From an uncultured Fidelibacterota bacterium (GTDB lineage: Bacteria > Fidelibacterota > Marinisomatia > Marinisomatales > TCS55): a DNA stretch of 64,000 nt. The notes under the pieces are model-generated. The model did no database searches. It was not told the DNA's origin and was given only the letters and a program-made list of their open reading frames with translations. The stretch covers positions 124,001 through 188,000 of the forward strand of contig CACMQQ010000003.1 in assembly GCA_902615915.1 (NCBI GenBank), given 5' to 3'. Both the position numbers and the translations under genes were made by a program. Each line of letters begins with the position of its first letter. Positions within the stretch are counted from its first letter, which is position 1. Of this stretch, positions 1-8,968 are shown piece after piece.

Positions 1-1786
1 AATTATTTGAAACTGTAACACCGTTTACTATCTCAAAGGGGCTTTTGACACCTTCCCATATGAAATTAACTGCAGTATCTATTCTATATCCATTTCTAAA
101 TTCCCAATGATTATCAATGTGCAAATAACCTGACTGTTGAAAGCCATCAAAATCCCAATAACTCCAATAAGTAATATGGGGTCTTAGCTCTAATATGCCA
201 TAAAAATCCTTAGGTCTAGTTCTATTTAAAATCCGGAATAAAACCTTTCGATAGCCAAGCCTTCTAACATATCCCATTTCAGGATTAAAATTCTTTCCAA
301 CTTCACTGTATCGTAATTGCGTTGTTAAGGCTTGAGTATTTCGATTGGCTTCAAGCATGTAGGCATATGAATCACCATTATTGTCTGAATCAGCAGGAAG
401 GTCAGAGGTAGCTAAAAAGCCTTTTAATTGAATTGTTTCACCAATCCCATACGCACCATCTAGCGCATATGCTCTATTATTAGCACTAGAATTCAAGACA
501 TTTTTAGACGTTATCAATGCTCCAAAATTAGTCCTATTGGGCAGTTCTTTTCTTATACGATAGACTCCATAATTTTCAGCTTTTGCAATGTTTTTGACCT
601 CTTTGGTTTGCATGTTAAGAGCGCCTATTTTAAAACCTCCCATCTCTCCAGTCAGTCTACCACCCCCAAGTATAGGTACTAAAGAGCCATCATTAGCAAT
701 GCCAATACGCCTGCTAAAGAACATTTCAATATCAGGACCATAAAAAGTATTTTCACCAGAAGAAAAAAGGCCTGCATTTTCTAAGAAGAAAGAACGTTTT
801 TCAGGAAAAAATAAGCTAAATCTGTCGAGATTTATTTGCTGTTCGTCTGCTTCAACCTGAGCAAAATCCGTGTTATAGGTTACATCAAGATTTAAACTTG
901 AAGTAATACCAATTTTTGCATCAAAACCAAAATCACTTTTCGTCTCATCCGATTTAACATCTTCTTTATTAGCATCATTTGACAAGCCCAAAGCATAAGG
1001 CATTATCTTGATATTTCTTGATGAAGGAATATTGATTCCAGTAACATTTCCAGCAAGACTTAAACGATTTAAACTAAACTGTCGTGGAATTGGAGCCCAA
1101 AAAGACTGTTCATTTTTTTGGGCAATATTTCTTTGGAAGTTTATTCCCCAGTTCTGATTTTCTTGGCTTGAAAATCTTAAGGTTTTAAATGGAATTGCAA
1201 ACTCAGCGCTCCAACCAAAGTCTCCGATAATTGTTTTCACTTCCCATGATGCATCCCAATTTATGTTTAGGTTGGCGCCAACCCCTACAGATTGTCTACT
1301 GCTATTCATAGACATTCCATCCCCTCCAATGACCTGCGCATCATATTCTATGCCTGCCGCATTGGTACCAAATACATATCCATTTTGTTGATCTTTGAAT
1401 GTATCCAAAACAAACATAAAGCTATCAGTATTATTTAATGGAGCATCTCTTCTTGAGTCTGAAATAACAATACCATTCGGGTTTGAATCATAACAAACAA
1501 CGCTTACATACAGAAATTTTGCTGAATAAATAAGCTTAACAATAGTTTTTTCAGAGCTGGGCTCTCCTTCATCTGGAGATTTTTGCGTAAAATTTGTTAT
1601 TACGTTCGCATTATTCCATGCCATATCATCCAAAACATTGCCATCAATGTTAGGATTTGCAGTGGCTAGAGTGGCATTAGTAGAATTCTGAGAAAAAAGA
1701 TAGGTTTGAAATAGAATTAAAAATAGAAATAATTTATTTTTTAATAAATAAGGCTTCTGAAAGCTTAGCCATCTTAATGCAATCAT
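1..1786 (-). CDS. DUF5916 family protein with N-terminal CBM9-like domain (partial)
   Basis: The frame is open from an ATG at 1786 to base 1, so about 595 N-terminal residues are present and the C-terminus lies outside the window. A hydrophobic signal-like stretch (residues about 17-33) is followed by a CBM9-like domain that begins with IDGNVLDDMAW. After it come beta-rich segments such as FFPEKRSFFLENAGLF and FSRRIGI, typical of DUF5916 proteins, which look like outer-membrane or surface beta proteins. The start lies inside the upstream pterin dehydratase gene, and I chose it because a perfect AGGAGGT sits 7 nt upstream. Substrate unknown. The family call is from recognised motifs, not a search. 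Confidence 0.8.
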   Translation of the reverse strand, partial: MIALRWLSFQKPYLLKNKLFLFLILFQTYLFSQNSTNATLATANPNIDGNVLDDMAWNNANVITNFTQKSPDEGEPSSEKTIVKLIYSAKFLYVSVVCYDSNPNGIVISDSRRDAPLNNTDSFMFVLDTFKDQQNGYVFGTNAAGIEYDAQVIGGDGMSMNSSRQSVGVGANLNINWDASWEVKTIIGDFGWSAEFAIPFKTLRFSSQENQNWGINFQRNIAQKNEQSFWAPIPRQFSLNRLSLAGNVTGINIPSSRNIKIMPYALGLSNDANKEDVKSDETKSDFGFDAKIGITSSLNLDVTYNTDFAQVEADEQQINLDRFSLFFPEKRSFFLENAGLFSSGENTFYGPDIEMFFSRRIGIANDGSLVPILGGGRLTGEMGGFKIGALNMQTKEVKNIAKAENYGVYRIRKELPNRTNFGALITSKNVLNSSANNRAYALDGAYGIGETIQLKGFLATSDLPADSDNNGDSYAYMLEANRNTQALTTQLRYSEVGKNFNPEMGYVRRLGYRKVLFRILNRTRPKDFYGILELRPHITYWSYWDFDGFQQSGYLHIDNHWEFRNGYRIDTAVNFIWEGVKSPFEIVNGVTVSNN

Positions 1787-2021
1787 CAGTAACACCTCCT
1801 TGGTCATGTGAAGTAAAAGTCACGCTCACTTTGCACCATCCAATCGATAAATCTGGGTGATGGTTGTTTTCTTCAGCAATTAATGCCAATTTATTTACAA
1901 AATCTATCCCTGATAAATAAGTATCAAATGAATAATCTTTTGTAATGGTCTTTTCTATATAATTCCATTCAGGTAAATTTTCAATTTCTAAATTGATATC
2001 TGATTCATCTAGCAGAGGCAT
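1734..2021 (-). CDS. phhB: Pterin-4a-carbinolamine dehydratase
   Basis: This 95-residue protein has the usual length and motif set of the PCD/DCoH family: ENNHHP (catalytic His54 and His55), W62, and SHDQGGVT, which carries the third active-site histidine (His72). The enzyme dehydrates 4a-hydroxy-tetrahydropterin to recycle pterin cofactor, classically for aromatic amino acid hydroxylases, none of which is in this window. Its role here could instead be in molybdopterin or folate-like pterin metabolism. The gene follows the MATE gene by 14 nt, and its 3' part contains the ribosome binding site and start of the DUF5916 gene, so the three genes are probably one transcript. Confidence 0.92.
   Translation of the reverse strand: MPLLDESDINLEIENLPEWNYIEKTITKDYSFDTYLSGIDFVNKLALIAEENNHHPDLSIGWCKVSVTFTSHDQGGVTDDCIKMAKLSEALFIKK
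1794..1800 (-). promoter_or_regulatory. Strong Shine-Dalgarno inside the pterin dehydratase gene
   Basis: AGGAGGT on the minus strand, 7 nt before the ATG at 1786. It lies within the coding region of the upstream gene and sets the start of the DUF5916 gene by translational coupling in a different frame. Confidence 0.75.
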
Positions 2022-2035
2022 GATAACTCCAAATT

Positions 2036-3394
2036 CTATGTAGGAAGCAATTTTTTAAAAGCAACTTTTAACCATATTGATGATATTATTGATGCTATTA
2101 TAGCAGATATTATCATTGAATACCACATCCATTCTAGTGGTTTATTTAAAATATAGACAAAATAATACGCCAAAGGACCCGCCACTCCTACTACTCTAAT
2201 GATTGTAATTACCAAAGATGGCATTCCTAAGCCCAAACCATTCAATATTCTACCAACTGTAATTCCAATAGAAATCATAGGAAAGATCAAACAAATCATT
2301 TGAAGATAATTTGAAGCGATGGATTGAATAGCTAGGTCATTTGTAAAAATAACTGTAACCCATGGAGCACTAAAATACAAAAAAACCGAAGCAATTAATG
2401 TTATGAATATGGAGCGAGAGATACCATATTTTGTTATGAACCTAATTTTATCATATTCTTTTGCCCCAAAAAACATACCGATAATGGTTGTAAGTGCTGA
2501 TGCAATACCCATTATTGGTAAAAAAACCAGCATATCAACCCTTCCGCCAACTTGATAAGCTGCAACTGCATCAGTAGAATATGAAACCAACATCTTATTA
2601 AAAACAACTTGGCCAAGTGACATAATTATCATTTGTATGGAAGTAGGTAAGCCGACTTTTATTATGTCCATTATTATAAAAAAAGATGGTGAAAAATCTT
2701 TCATCTTAAATTGAACATAAGCGTGTTCTTTGACAAAAAGCATATATACAAAAATAAGAAAGACAACGATCTGGCTTATGGTCGTTGCCCATGCTGCGCC
2801 AGCCACACCTAAGTCTAAAGCAAAGATGAAAATTGGATCAAGGATAGTATTTAGAACGGTACCTAAAGCTGCTATCATCATGGGAAGTTTCATGTCGCCC
2901 TCTCCTGAAAGAATGGACCGAAAAAATGCTGAAAAGATTAGGAATGAGATACCATAACAGCTTATTCTCAAATAATCATAGGAAAGATCTATAACATCAT
3001 CAGTACAACCCATCAATATTAGAATGTCCTTTCCATATATTAAACCTAAAACAGTCAAGATCAGACTAAGAAGGAATGCTATCACTACAGAATGTTCAGC
3101 AGCATTATCGGCATTTACTTTATCATCAGCGCCAATAAACCTTGCTATGGATGCAGTAACACCACTACCTAAACCAAAGGTTAAGCCCATAATAAAAAAG
3201 AAGATAGGAAAATTAAATGCAACCGCAGCAATAGATTCACCTCCTAGTCGCCCAATAAATATCATGTCAATTATCGTATATAAAGTTTGTATCGCCATCC
3301 CTGCAATTATAGGTATCGCTAACCTCCATAAAGATTTGGATGGATTATCAATAAAGGACTTTAAACGATTATTTTTAGTTTTATTTGAATTCAT
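2036..3394 (-). CDS. MATE family efflux transporter
   Basis: The 452-residue polytopic inner-membrane protein has about 12 hydrophobic helices in two homologous halves. The N-half carries typical MATE elements: SLWRLAIPIIAGM, IDMIFIGRLGGESIAAVAF, GLTFGLGSGVTASIARFIGA. These proteins export cationic compounds or drugs using H+ or Na+ gradients; substrate and coupling ion cannot be told from sequence. Length fits the family (about 450). It precedes the pterin dehydratase by 14 nt and follows the SLC13 gene after 45 nt. A weak inverted repeat near 3421-3444 lies between those two genes, so a separate transcript is possible. Confidence 0.9.
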   Translation of the reverse strand: MNSNKTKNNRLKSFIDNPSKSLWRLAIPIIAGMAIQTLYTIIDMIFIGRLGGESIAAVAFNFPIFFFIMGLTFGLGSGVTASIARFIGADDKVNADNAAEHSVVIAFLLSLILTVLGLIYGKDILILMGCTDDVIDLSYDYLRISCYGISFLIFSAFFRSILSGEGDMKLPMMIAALGTVLNTILDPIFIFALDLGVAGAAWATTISQIVVFLIFVYMLFVKEHAYVQFKMKDFSPSFFIIMDIIKVGLPTSIQMIIMSLGQVVFNKMLVSYSTDAVAAYQVGGRVDMLVFLPIMGIASALTTIIGMFFGAKEYDKIRFITKYGISRSIFITLIASVFLYFSAPWVTVIFTNDLAIQSIASNYLQMICLIFPMISIGITVGRILNGLGLGMPSLVITIIRVVGVAGPLAYYFVYILNKPLEWMWYSMIISAIIASIISSIWLKVAFKKLLPT

Positions 3395-3439
3395 TGAAAT
3401 TGTTTAAAAAACCTCACCCTTTAAGCATTATGGTTTATG

Positions 3440-5233
3440 CTAAGAGAAAGGCCAAATTATAGGTATTAAAATTACAGCAAGTGTTAACAATATCAAAGAT
3501 AGTGGAAGACCGACTTTCATAAAATCAAGAAACTTATATCCACCTGGTCCATATACCATTAAATTGGTTTGATAGCCAATTGGTGTGCTAAATGAAGCTG
3601 ACGCGGCAAAACAAACCGCAAATATAAATGGTCTTGCATCAAACCCCATCAGAGAAGATACTGAAAGAACTACAGGTGTCATGATAATAGCAGTAGCGGT
3701 ATTAGAGGACATCTCAGTTAAGATCATTGTAACTCCATAAATAATAGCCAGCAAAATATAGGGCTGAACCTTTCTTTCGTACCCACTCACCAAATTTGAA
3801 ATACTGTCCCCAATATAGTCTGCAGTACCTGTGGACTGTATAACTGTTCCTAATGGTATTAAAGCTGCAATTAATATAATGACTTGCCAATGTATAGCTT
3901 GATAAGCCTCATTGGGCGTAATAACTTTCAGCAGTAACAAGATCACGCAGCTAAATAAAGCTCCTTTAATTATGGGTAGAATTCCAAAAGCAGCTAAAAT
4001 TATTGTTACTATTGTTAGCAGTATACTTGACCACCATAATTTTACTTTTAATAGATCCGCTGTAACTTCACCCATTAGAATAAACTCACCGCTTGCAGCC
4101 ATTTGCTGCAGCTGTTTTCTCTTTCCATAAATCAATAGCGCATCATAAGTATGGATAACAACATGTGCGATCTTTTTTCTTATTATTGCTCCTTCTCTTC
4201 TAATTGCTAAAATAAATGCACCAAATCTCTTTCTAAAATTTGAATCTATCAATGTATTACCAACAATTGATGATCTATCGGTAACCATACATTCAACTAA
4301 GATATTATCTTCTTGCTCTAACTCATTTTGAGTTAGTTTTTCGTCAGTTAATAATGTGGTCTTCTCAACTTCCTTCATTCTCAAAAAACTCTCTAAACTC
4401 CCTTTTACAAAAAGAATATCGCCAGCTTCAAGAACCTCCTGTCCAATATTATAGGTAATTAACCTACCTTGACGCTGAATGTCCAATATGATAACATCAT
4501 AATTTTGATTAACATTCCTCTTAAAGCATGTTGAGCCAACTAATGGAGAATCCTCTGAAATTTTCATTTCTGTTAGATACCCAGCCATATGATAACTTTG
4601 GGTCAAGCTTGAAGTAACTGTTCTTGATGGTAAAATTCTTGGTGCTACTGCTAAGATATATATCAAGGCTATGATTAAGGCTATCCATCCATATTTTGCA
4701 AACTCAAACATACCTAACGGTTCATTGCCAGAATTGATATATATTGAATTAACAATTAAATTGGTAGAGGTTCCAACAAGTGTAAGTGTGCCACCCATAA
4801 TCGCTGCATAACTAAGAGGTATTAATAATTTAGATGGACTAAGATGATATTGATGCGCTATTCTAATCGTAACAGGCATAAATATCGCCACAATTGCGGT
4901 ATTGTTCATGAGCGCGCTTGCAATACTAATTGTCAGCAAATACACACCAAGACCAAGATTTTTTGATTTGGAAACGATCTTATTGATTCGAACAATTAAA
5001 TATTCTAGAATTCTAGTTTTTTGCAGAGCATGGCTTAGAACAAAGAGCAAGGCGATTGTGATTACAGCCGGATTTGAAAACCCTGCCAACGCTTCATCGA
5101 TCGTTAAAAAACCTCCAAAAAATAGAACACTTAGCAGAGATAGGGCTACAACATCAATGCTAAATTTTTCAGAAATAAATAAAATAAATGCCACTAGAAC
5201 TAGACATATGACAAATATAATTTCAGGAGTCAT
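3440..5233 (-). CDS. SLC13/DASS-type permease with two RCK_C (TrkA-C) domains
   Basis: The 597-residue protein has two membrane blocks (about residues 1-200 and 400-597) separated by a soluble region. This is the layout of bacterial SLC13-like anion permeases with inserted TrkA-C domains. Seen are MNNTAIVAIFMPV, GGTLTLVGTSTNLIVNS (anion/sodium-binding hairpin type) and, in the second half, EMSSNTATAIIMTPV and SFSTPIGYQTN, the paired SNT motifs of the fold. Soluble RCK_C units lie near residues 205-290 and 300-385. Likely substrates are sulfate, dicarboxylates or similar anions; not resolvable. It starts 11 nt after the HD-GYP stop, so the two are likely co-transcribed. Confidence 0.88.
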   Translation of the reverse strand: MTPEIIFVICLVLVAFILFISEKFSIDVVALSLLSVLFFGGFLTIDEALAGFSNPAVITIALLFVLSHALQKTRILEYLIVRINKIVSKSKNLGLGVYLLTISIASALMNNTAIVAIFMPVTIRIAHQYHLSPSKLLIPLSYAAIMGGTLTLVGTSTNLIVNSIYINSGNEPLGMFEFAKYGWIALIIALIYILAVAPRILPSRTVTSSLTQSYHMAGYLTEMKISEDSPLVGSTCFKRNVNQNYDVIILDIQRQGRLITYNIGQEVLEAGDILFVKGSLESFLRMKEVEKTTLLTDEKLTQNELEQEDNILVECMVTDRSSIVGNTLIDSNFRKRFGAFILAIRREGAIIRKKIAHVVIHTYDALLIYGKRKQLQQMAASGEFILMGEVTADLLKVKLWWSSILLTIVTIILAAFGILPIIKGALFSCVILLLLKVITPNEAYQAIHWQVIILIAALIPLGTVIQSTGTADYIGDSISNLVSGYERKVQPYILLAIIYGVTMILTEMSSNTATAIIMTPVVLSVSSLMGFDARPFIFAVCFAASASFSTPIGYQTNLMVYGPGGYKFLDFMKVGLPLSLILLTLAVILIPIIWPFS

Positions 5234-5244
5234 GTAAAAATTAT

Positions 5245-6930
5245 TTAGATTTTGACTTCATCAATTTGCTCAGGCTCAAGAAAACCATCAGCATATTTTA
5301 AATATATTTTTTCCTTAACAAAAATATCAAATAAATCGACATCTATATGAGCATCATCCTTCATGAATCCTAGTATTCTCATAGCCTGACTTAAAGTTTT
5401 GCCCTTCTTATATGGACGATCCCTTGCAGTCAAGGCTTCAAAGATATCAGCAATTGCCATTATTCGTGCTTGAACTGACATTTCATCTTTAGTCAAACCT
5501 TTTGGATATCCTGTTCCATCCAGTTTTTCATGATGGCCGCCAGCAAATTCTGGAACGTTTTTTAAATGCTTAGGGTAGGGCAATTCCTCTAACATTTTAA
5601 TGGTTACTACAATATGATCGTTAATCACTTTTCTCTCTTCAGCAGTTAATGTTCCTCTGGCTATAGATAAATTATACACCTCATCTTCTGATAAAAAATT
5701 TTTCATCTCTCCGTTGGGCTGCCATTGATATCTAGAAATTTCATTAATTCTTTCTTTTTTATCTGGCGACATGAACTCGCCCCCAATATTTGATTCTTTT
5801 ACGAAGTTTTCATCAACTTTAAGCTGTTCAATGGTCTTTTTAAACTCATCGTTAAGCTTTTTTATTTCTTGTTGCTTTTGATCAAAAGATAAAGATTCAT
5901 TTCTTTCAATTTTTAGTTCTTTGTTCAGTTTTTCTATCTCAGCATCTCGATGAAGAACGACAAATCTTGTTCCGACTTCATTGATTCTATCATAGATGGT
6001 TTCAAGCTTGGTTGATTTATCAACAACAAACTCAGGAGTAGCGACTTTACCACAATCATGTAGCCATGCTGCAATCTTCAGTTCATATAATTCCTTTTCA
6101 CTAAATTTTGTGTTAGCAAAAGGACCATAATTGGTATTGTGGACAGCATCAGCTAGCATCATGGTTATTTCTGGGACTCTCGCGCAATGCCCACCTGTGT
6201 AGGGAGATTTTTCATCAATAGCTGAAGCGATTAGTTTGATAAATGATTCAAATAGAGCTTCTAAATCTTTAATTAGATTTTTATTGGTAATTGCAACAGC
6301 TGCCTGACTTGCTAAGGCTTCAACCATTTCTTGTACTTTCTTGGAAAAGGAAATTATTTTTTCTTTTTCACTAGATTGTGCATTTAATAATTGCAAAACT
6401 CCAATGATTTCATCTTCGTGATTTTTTAATGGCACTGTTAAAAACGACTTTGACCTATATCCAGTTTTTTCATCAAACATTTTTGTTCCTGTAAAGTCAA
6501 ATCCTTTAGCCTCATAAGCATCCTTAATATTCACCGTTTGGCCAGTCAGGGCAACAAAGGCAGCAATCATCGTTTCATTAGGTTTTCCATCATCTGTGTA
6601 TAATTTAATGGGATAAAAAGGAATATCTTTTCCTGATGTACCACCCATATGAAAATCTAAGGAATCGGTCATCATGATTTCGAATCGCAGTCTCTGGTCA
6701 TCCGTCATCATGTATAATGTTCCTCCATCCGAATTAGCAATCCTTTTAGCCTCCAGAAGAATCATTTCTAAAAGTTTTGACATATCTTTTTCTTTAGATA
6801 GTGCTAATCCTATATTTGATAAATTTGATATTTGTTTCTCAAGATCAGATATATAAAGATTAATAAAATCTGGCGCTCCAGTTAAATATTTAGCAACATC
6901 ATTTGCATTATAGGAAGATTTTTTAGACAT
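5245..6930 (-). CDS. GAF domain plus HD-GYP phosphodiesterase
   Basis: The 561-residue cytoplasmic protein has an N-terminal GAF sensor (about residues 40-220) and a C-terminal HD-GYP domain. Motifs include GGHCAR (His248), WLHDCGK (His291-Asp292), a late HHEKLDGTGYPKGL (His466-467, then the GYP loop) and ADIFEALTARDRPY. The family usually hydrolyses cyclic di-GMP or related cyclic dinucleotides using a bi- or tri-metal centre. About 115 residues (roughly 310-428) with charged coiled-coil character interrupt the catalytic domain between HDCGK and HHE, where most HD-GYP proteins have about 50. No GGDEF or EAL gene is in the window. The ligand of the GAF domain is unknown. Confidence 0.9.
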   Translation of the reverse strand: MSKKSSYNANDVAKYLTGAPDFINLYISDLEKQISNLSNIGLALSKEKDMSKLLEMILLEAKRIANSDGGTLYMMTDDQRLRFEIMMTDSLDFHMGGTSGKDIPFYPIKLYTDDGKPNETMIAAFVALTGQTVNIKDAYEAKGFDFTGTKMFDEKTGYRSKSFLTVPLKNHEDEIIGVLQLLNAQSSEKEKIISFSKKVQEMVEALASQAAVAITNKNLIKDLEALFESFIKLIASAIDEKSPYTGGHCARVPEITMMLADAVHNTNYGPFANTKFSEKELYELKIAAWLHDCGKVATPEFVVDKSTKLETIYDRINEVGTRFVVLHRDAEIEKLNKELKIERNESLSFDQKQQEIKKLNDEFKKTIEQLKVDENFVKESNIGGEFMSPDKKERINEISRYQWQPNGEMKNFLSEDEVYNLSIARGTLTAEERKVINDHIVVTIKMLEELPYPKHLKNVPEFAGGHHEKLDGTGYPKGLTKDEMSVQARIMAIADIFEALTARDRPYKKGKTLSQAMRILGFMKDDAHIDVDLFDIFVKEKIYLKYADGFLEPEQIDEVKI

Positions 6931-6984
6931 ACTATTCTCTAATTAATTGATTATGTTCTGTGAAATGTAATGAATAAACTATTT

Positions 6985-7503
6985 CTAGTACAACATTACA
7001 TAAATTACTACACCTGTAACAGAAACATAAAGCCAAATTGGCATAGTTATTCGAGCTATTTTCTTATGTTTTGGAAGGCTGTTTGTCCAGCCTCTATAGA
7101 GTGTAATCAAAGCCAAGGGTATAATTATAGCGGCTAGAATAATATGAGTTATTAGAATGAAGAAATATATTTCGGGGTATTCTCCAATATATTTTTTTGG
7201 TCCAGATTTGAACCAATGATATATAATATAACTAACTAAAAATGCCGCAGAAGTACCAAATGAGGTTAGCATTACATTTTTGTGTAGTGCTCTTTTTTTA
7301 TTTAAAATTAGGAAGATACCGAGCATCAAAAGGACTGTTGTAACAAGATTTAGTGAAGCATTAACTAAGGGTAAGCTCGAAACATCAAGAGAACCTTCAA
7401 TCCCCTCAGGTCGTGGCCCTAAAATTAAAAAAGCAACGGCACCTGAGATAACTATTGAAATAACATAGATTATTCTCAGCCAAAAACTATCGTTATTGTT
7501 CAT
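6985..7503 (-). CDS. DUF420 membrane protein, oxidase-assembly type
   Basis: The 172-residue protein has about five hydrophobic helices and family-typical histidines in transmembrane context: RALHKNVM, YIIYHWFKSG, LITHIILA and the loop LPKHKKIAR. DUF420 proteins (CtaM/YozB type) are associated with assembly of heme-copper oxidases. It is the last gene of the respiratory locus, and its start overlaps the stop of the SCO1 gene by 4 nt, which supports joint expression with the oxidase. The exact biochemical step (heme or copper handling) is not established by the sequence. Confidence 0.85.
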   Translation of the reverse strand: MNNNDSFWLRIIYVISIVISGAVAFLILGPRPEGIEGSLDVSSLPLVNASLNLVTTVLLMLGIFLILNKKRALHKNVMLTSFGTSAAFLVSYIIYHWFKSGPKKYIGEYPEIYFFILITHIILAAIIIPLALITLYRGWTNSLPKHKKIARITMPIWLYVSVTGVVIYVMLY

Positions 7504-8084
7504 GCTTTCTCAGATAATAACTTTTTAATATCTTTTTTTAATTGTGACATCTCTTCTGTTTTCATTCCATTGTAATAACCTCTGATATTTCCATTTCTAT
7601 CAACTAATGCAAATTTTTCACTATGAAAGATGATATCTTCATAGTCTCCAATTTTAAAGCCATCTTTGATTATTTTTTTTATGGATTCTTCAGGCCCTGT
7701 GAGAAAATGCCATCTATCTATATTAGCATCGTATTGCGAAGCATAATTTGTCAATACCTCAGGTGTGTCATATTCAGGATATACTGATATTGAAACTGTT
7801 CTGACATCATTATTTGATTTAAAAGATTTATGCAAAATATTCATATTACCAGTCATGACCGGGCATGCTCCTTGGCAAGTGGTAAAAATAAAATCAGCGA
7901 CCCACACTTTGTCAATTAAGTCTTCTTTGGTAATATTTTTATTCTCACTATCTACAAGTGTAAAGCTAGGAACTTTTCCAATTACAGGAAGCTTTGCAAG
8001 CGATTCAGATTTGTTAAAGAAATATGTTCCTGCAATAAATAGTGCAACTATACCATAAATAGTAAATCTAATTTTTCTACTCAT
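7500..8084 (-). CDS. SCO1/SenC copper chaperone for cytochrome oxidase
   Basis: The 194-residue protein has an N-terminal membrane anchor (residues about 7-23) and a periplasmic thioredoxin-like domain. The copper/thiol site CQGAC (Cys70, Cys74) and the distal histidine in IFHSEKFAL (His154) are present, which is the complete SCO ligand set. SCO proteins deliver copper to, or reduce, the CuA centre of subunit II. The gene overlaps both neighbours by 4 nt, between ctaB and DUF420, so it is surely part of the oxidase locus. Length is normal for the family. Confidence 0.93.
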   Translation of the reverse strand: MSRKIRFTIYGIVALFIAGTYFFNKSESLAKLPVIGKVPSFTLVDSENKNITKEDLIDKVWVADFIFTTCQGACPVMTGNMNILHKSFKSNNDVRTVSISVYPEYDTPEVLTNYASQYDANIDRWHFLTGPEESIKKIIKDGFKIGDYEDIIFHSEKFALVDRNGNIRGYYNGMKTEEMSQLKKDIKKLLSEKA

Positions 8085-8968
8085 GACCCTAATCCTTTAT
8101 CAATGATTATTATAAACAGTAATACTGGTAAGTATAAAACAGATGCTTTTAATAAAAGCAATGCACTTTTGTTAGATCTATCTTTTGCTAAAGGTAATGC
8201 AGATAGAAAAAAGATAAATGTTATTATTGTTACACCAACTAAATAAATGATACCAAGATTACCTTGAATGACAGGCAGAAAGCTTAGAGGTATCATTAAA
8301 AGAAGATGCCAAAATATCTGTCTCATGGTTCGCGATCCAGATTCCTCAATTACAGGCAGCATTTTAAAATTAGCTTTAGCGTAGTCATTCTTGCAAAGCC
8401 AAGCAATAGCGTAAAAGTGAGGATGTTGCCATAGATACATAATACCAAACAAAACCAATGCCATAGGACTGATACTATTGCTAGCAGCTGTCCATCCTCC
8501 AATAATAGGTATTGCACCGGGAATCGAACCAATGGATGTGTTTAGCCAAGTAATTTTTTTTAATGGTGTATAGACAACTATATACAAGAAAGCGGTTAAT
8601 AAGGATAAAAAACCAGTTAATAAATTGACAAAATATGCAAGCGTAACACTTCCAATAACGACCAATGCCATACCATATAAAACAGCAAATAAAGGTGTTA
8701 AAGTTCCAGAGGGCAGAGGTCTATTACGAGTACGATCCATTTTTTTATCTGCATCTCTTTCCAGGTAGTGATTAAGAGAGCCTGAGCCAGCTGCAGTAAG
8801 CGCTGTTCCTAATAAGGTTAAAAGAAGCTTGTTGTATTCCATTTCTCCATTACTACCTAAATAAAAGCCTAAAAAAGTCGCTACGAGAACTAGTGACAAA
8901 ATATTAAGTTTACTTAGTTCAGCAATTTTACTTGATAAAGAAATGGCAGTAGGTTTGCTTAACTTCAT
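8081..8968 (-). CDS. ctaB: Protoheme IX farnesyltransferase (heme O synthase)
   Basis: The 295-residue UbiA-superfamily membrane enzyme has about nine helices. The first prenyl-diphosphate motif is seen as NHYLERDADKKMDRT, followed by RNRPLPSG, as in CyoE/CtaB. The second part has the LKKITWLNTSIGSIPGAIPIIGG loop and the WQHPHFYAIAW segment of heme O synthases. It farnesylates heme B to heme O, the step before heme A synthesis by the neighbouring CtaA. It overlaps ctaA by 4 nt upstream and the SCO1 gene by 4 nt downstream. Confidence 0.94.
   Translation of the reverse strand: MKLSKPTAISLSSKIAELSKLNILSLVLVATFLGFYLGSNGEMEYNKLLLTLLGTALTAAGSGSLNHYLERDADKKMDRTRNRPLPSGTLTPLFAVLYGMALVVIGSVTLAYFVNLLTGFLSLLTAFLYIVVYTPLKKITWLNTSIGSIPGAIPIIGGWTAASNSISPMALVLFGIMYLWQHPHFYAIAWLCKNDYAKANFKMLPVIEESGSRTMRQIFWHLLLMIPLSFLPVIQGNLGIIYLVGVTIITFIFFLSALPLAKDRSNKSALLLLKASVLYLPVLLFIIIIDKGLGS

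Noticed and set aside
2730-2957. Open frames opposite the MATE, SLC13, coxA, secA and other genes
   Set aside because: They are antisense shadows without ribosome sites, family motifs or plausible composition.
3399-3444. Possible terminator after the SLC13 gene
   Set aside because: The stem is short and imperfect, overlaps the stop codon, and the T-run is too far from it; kept only as a remark.
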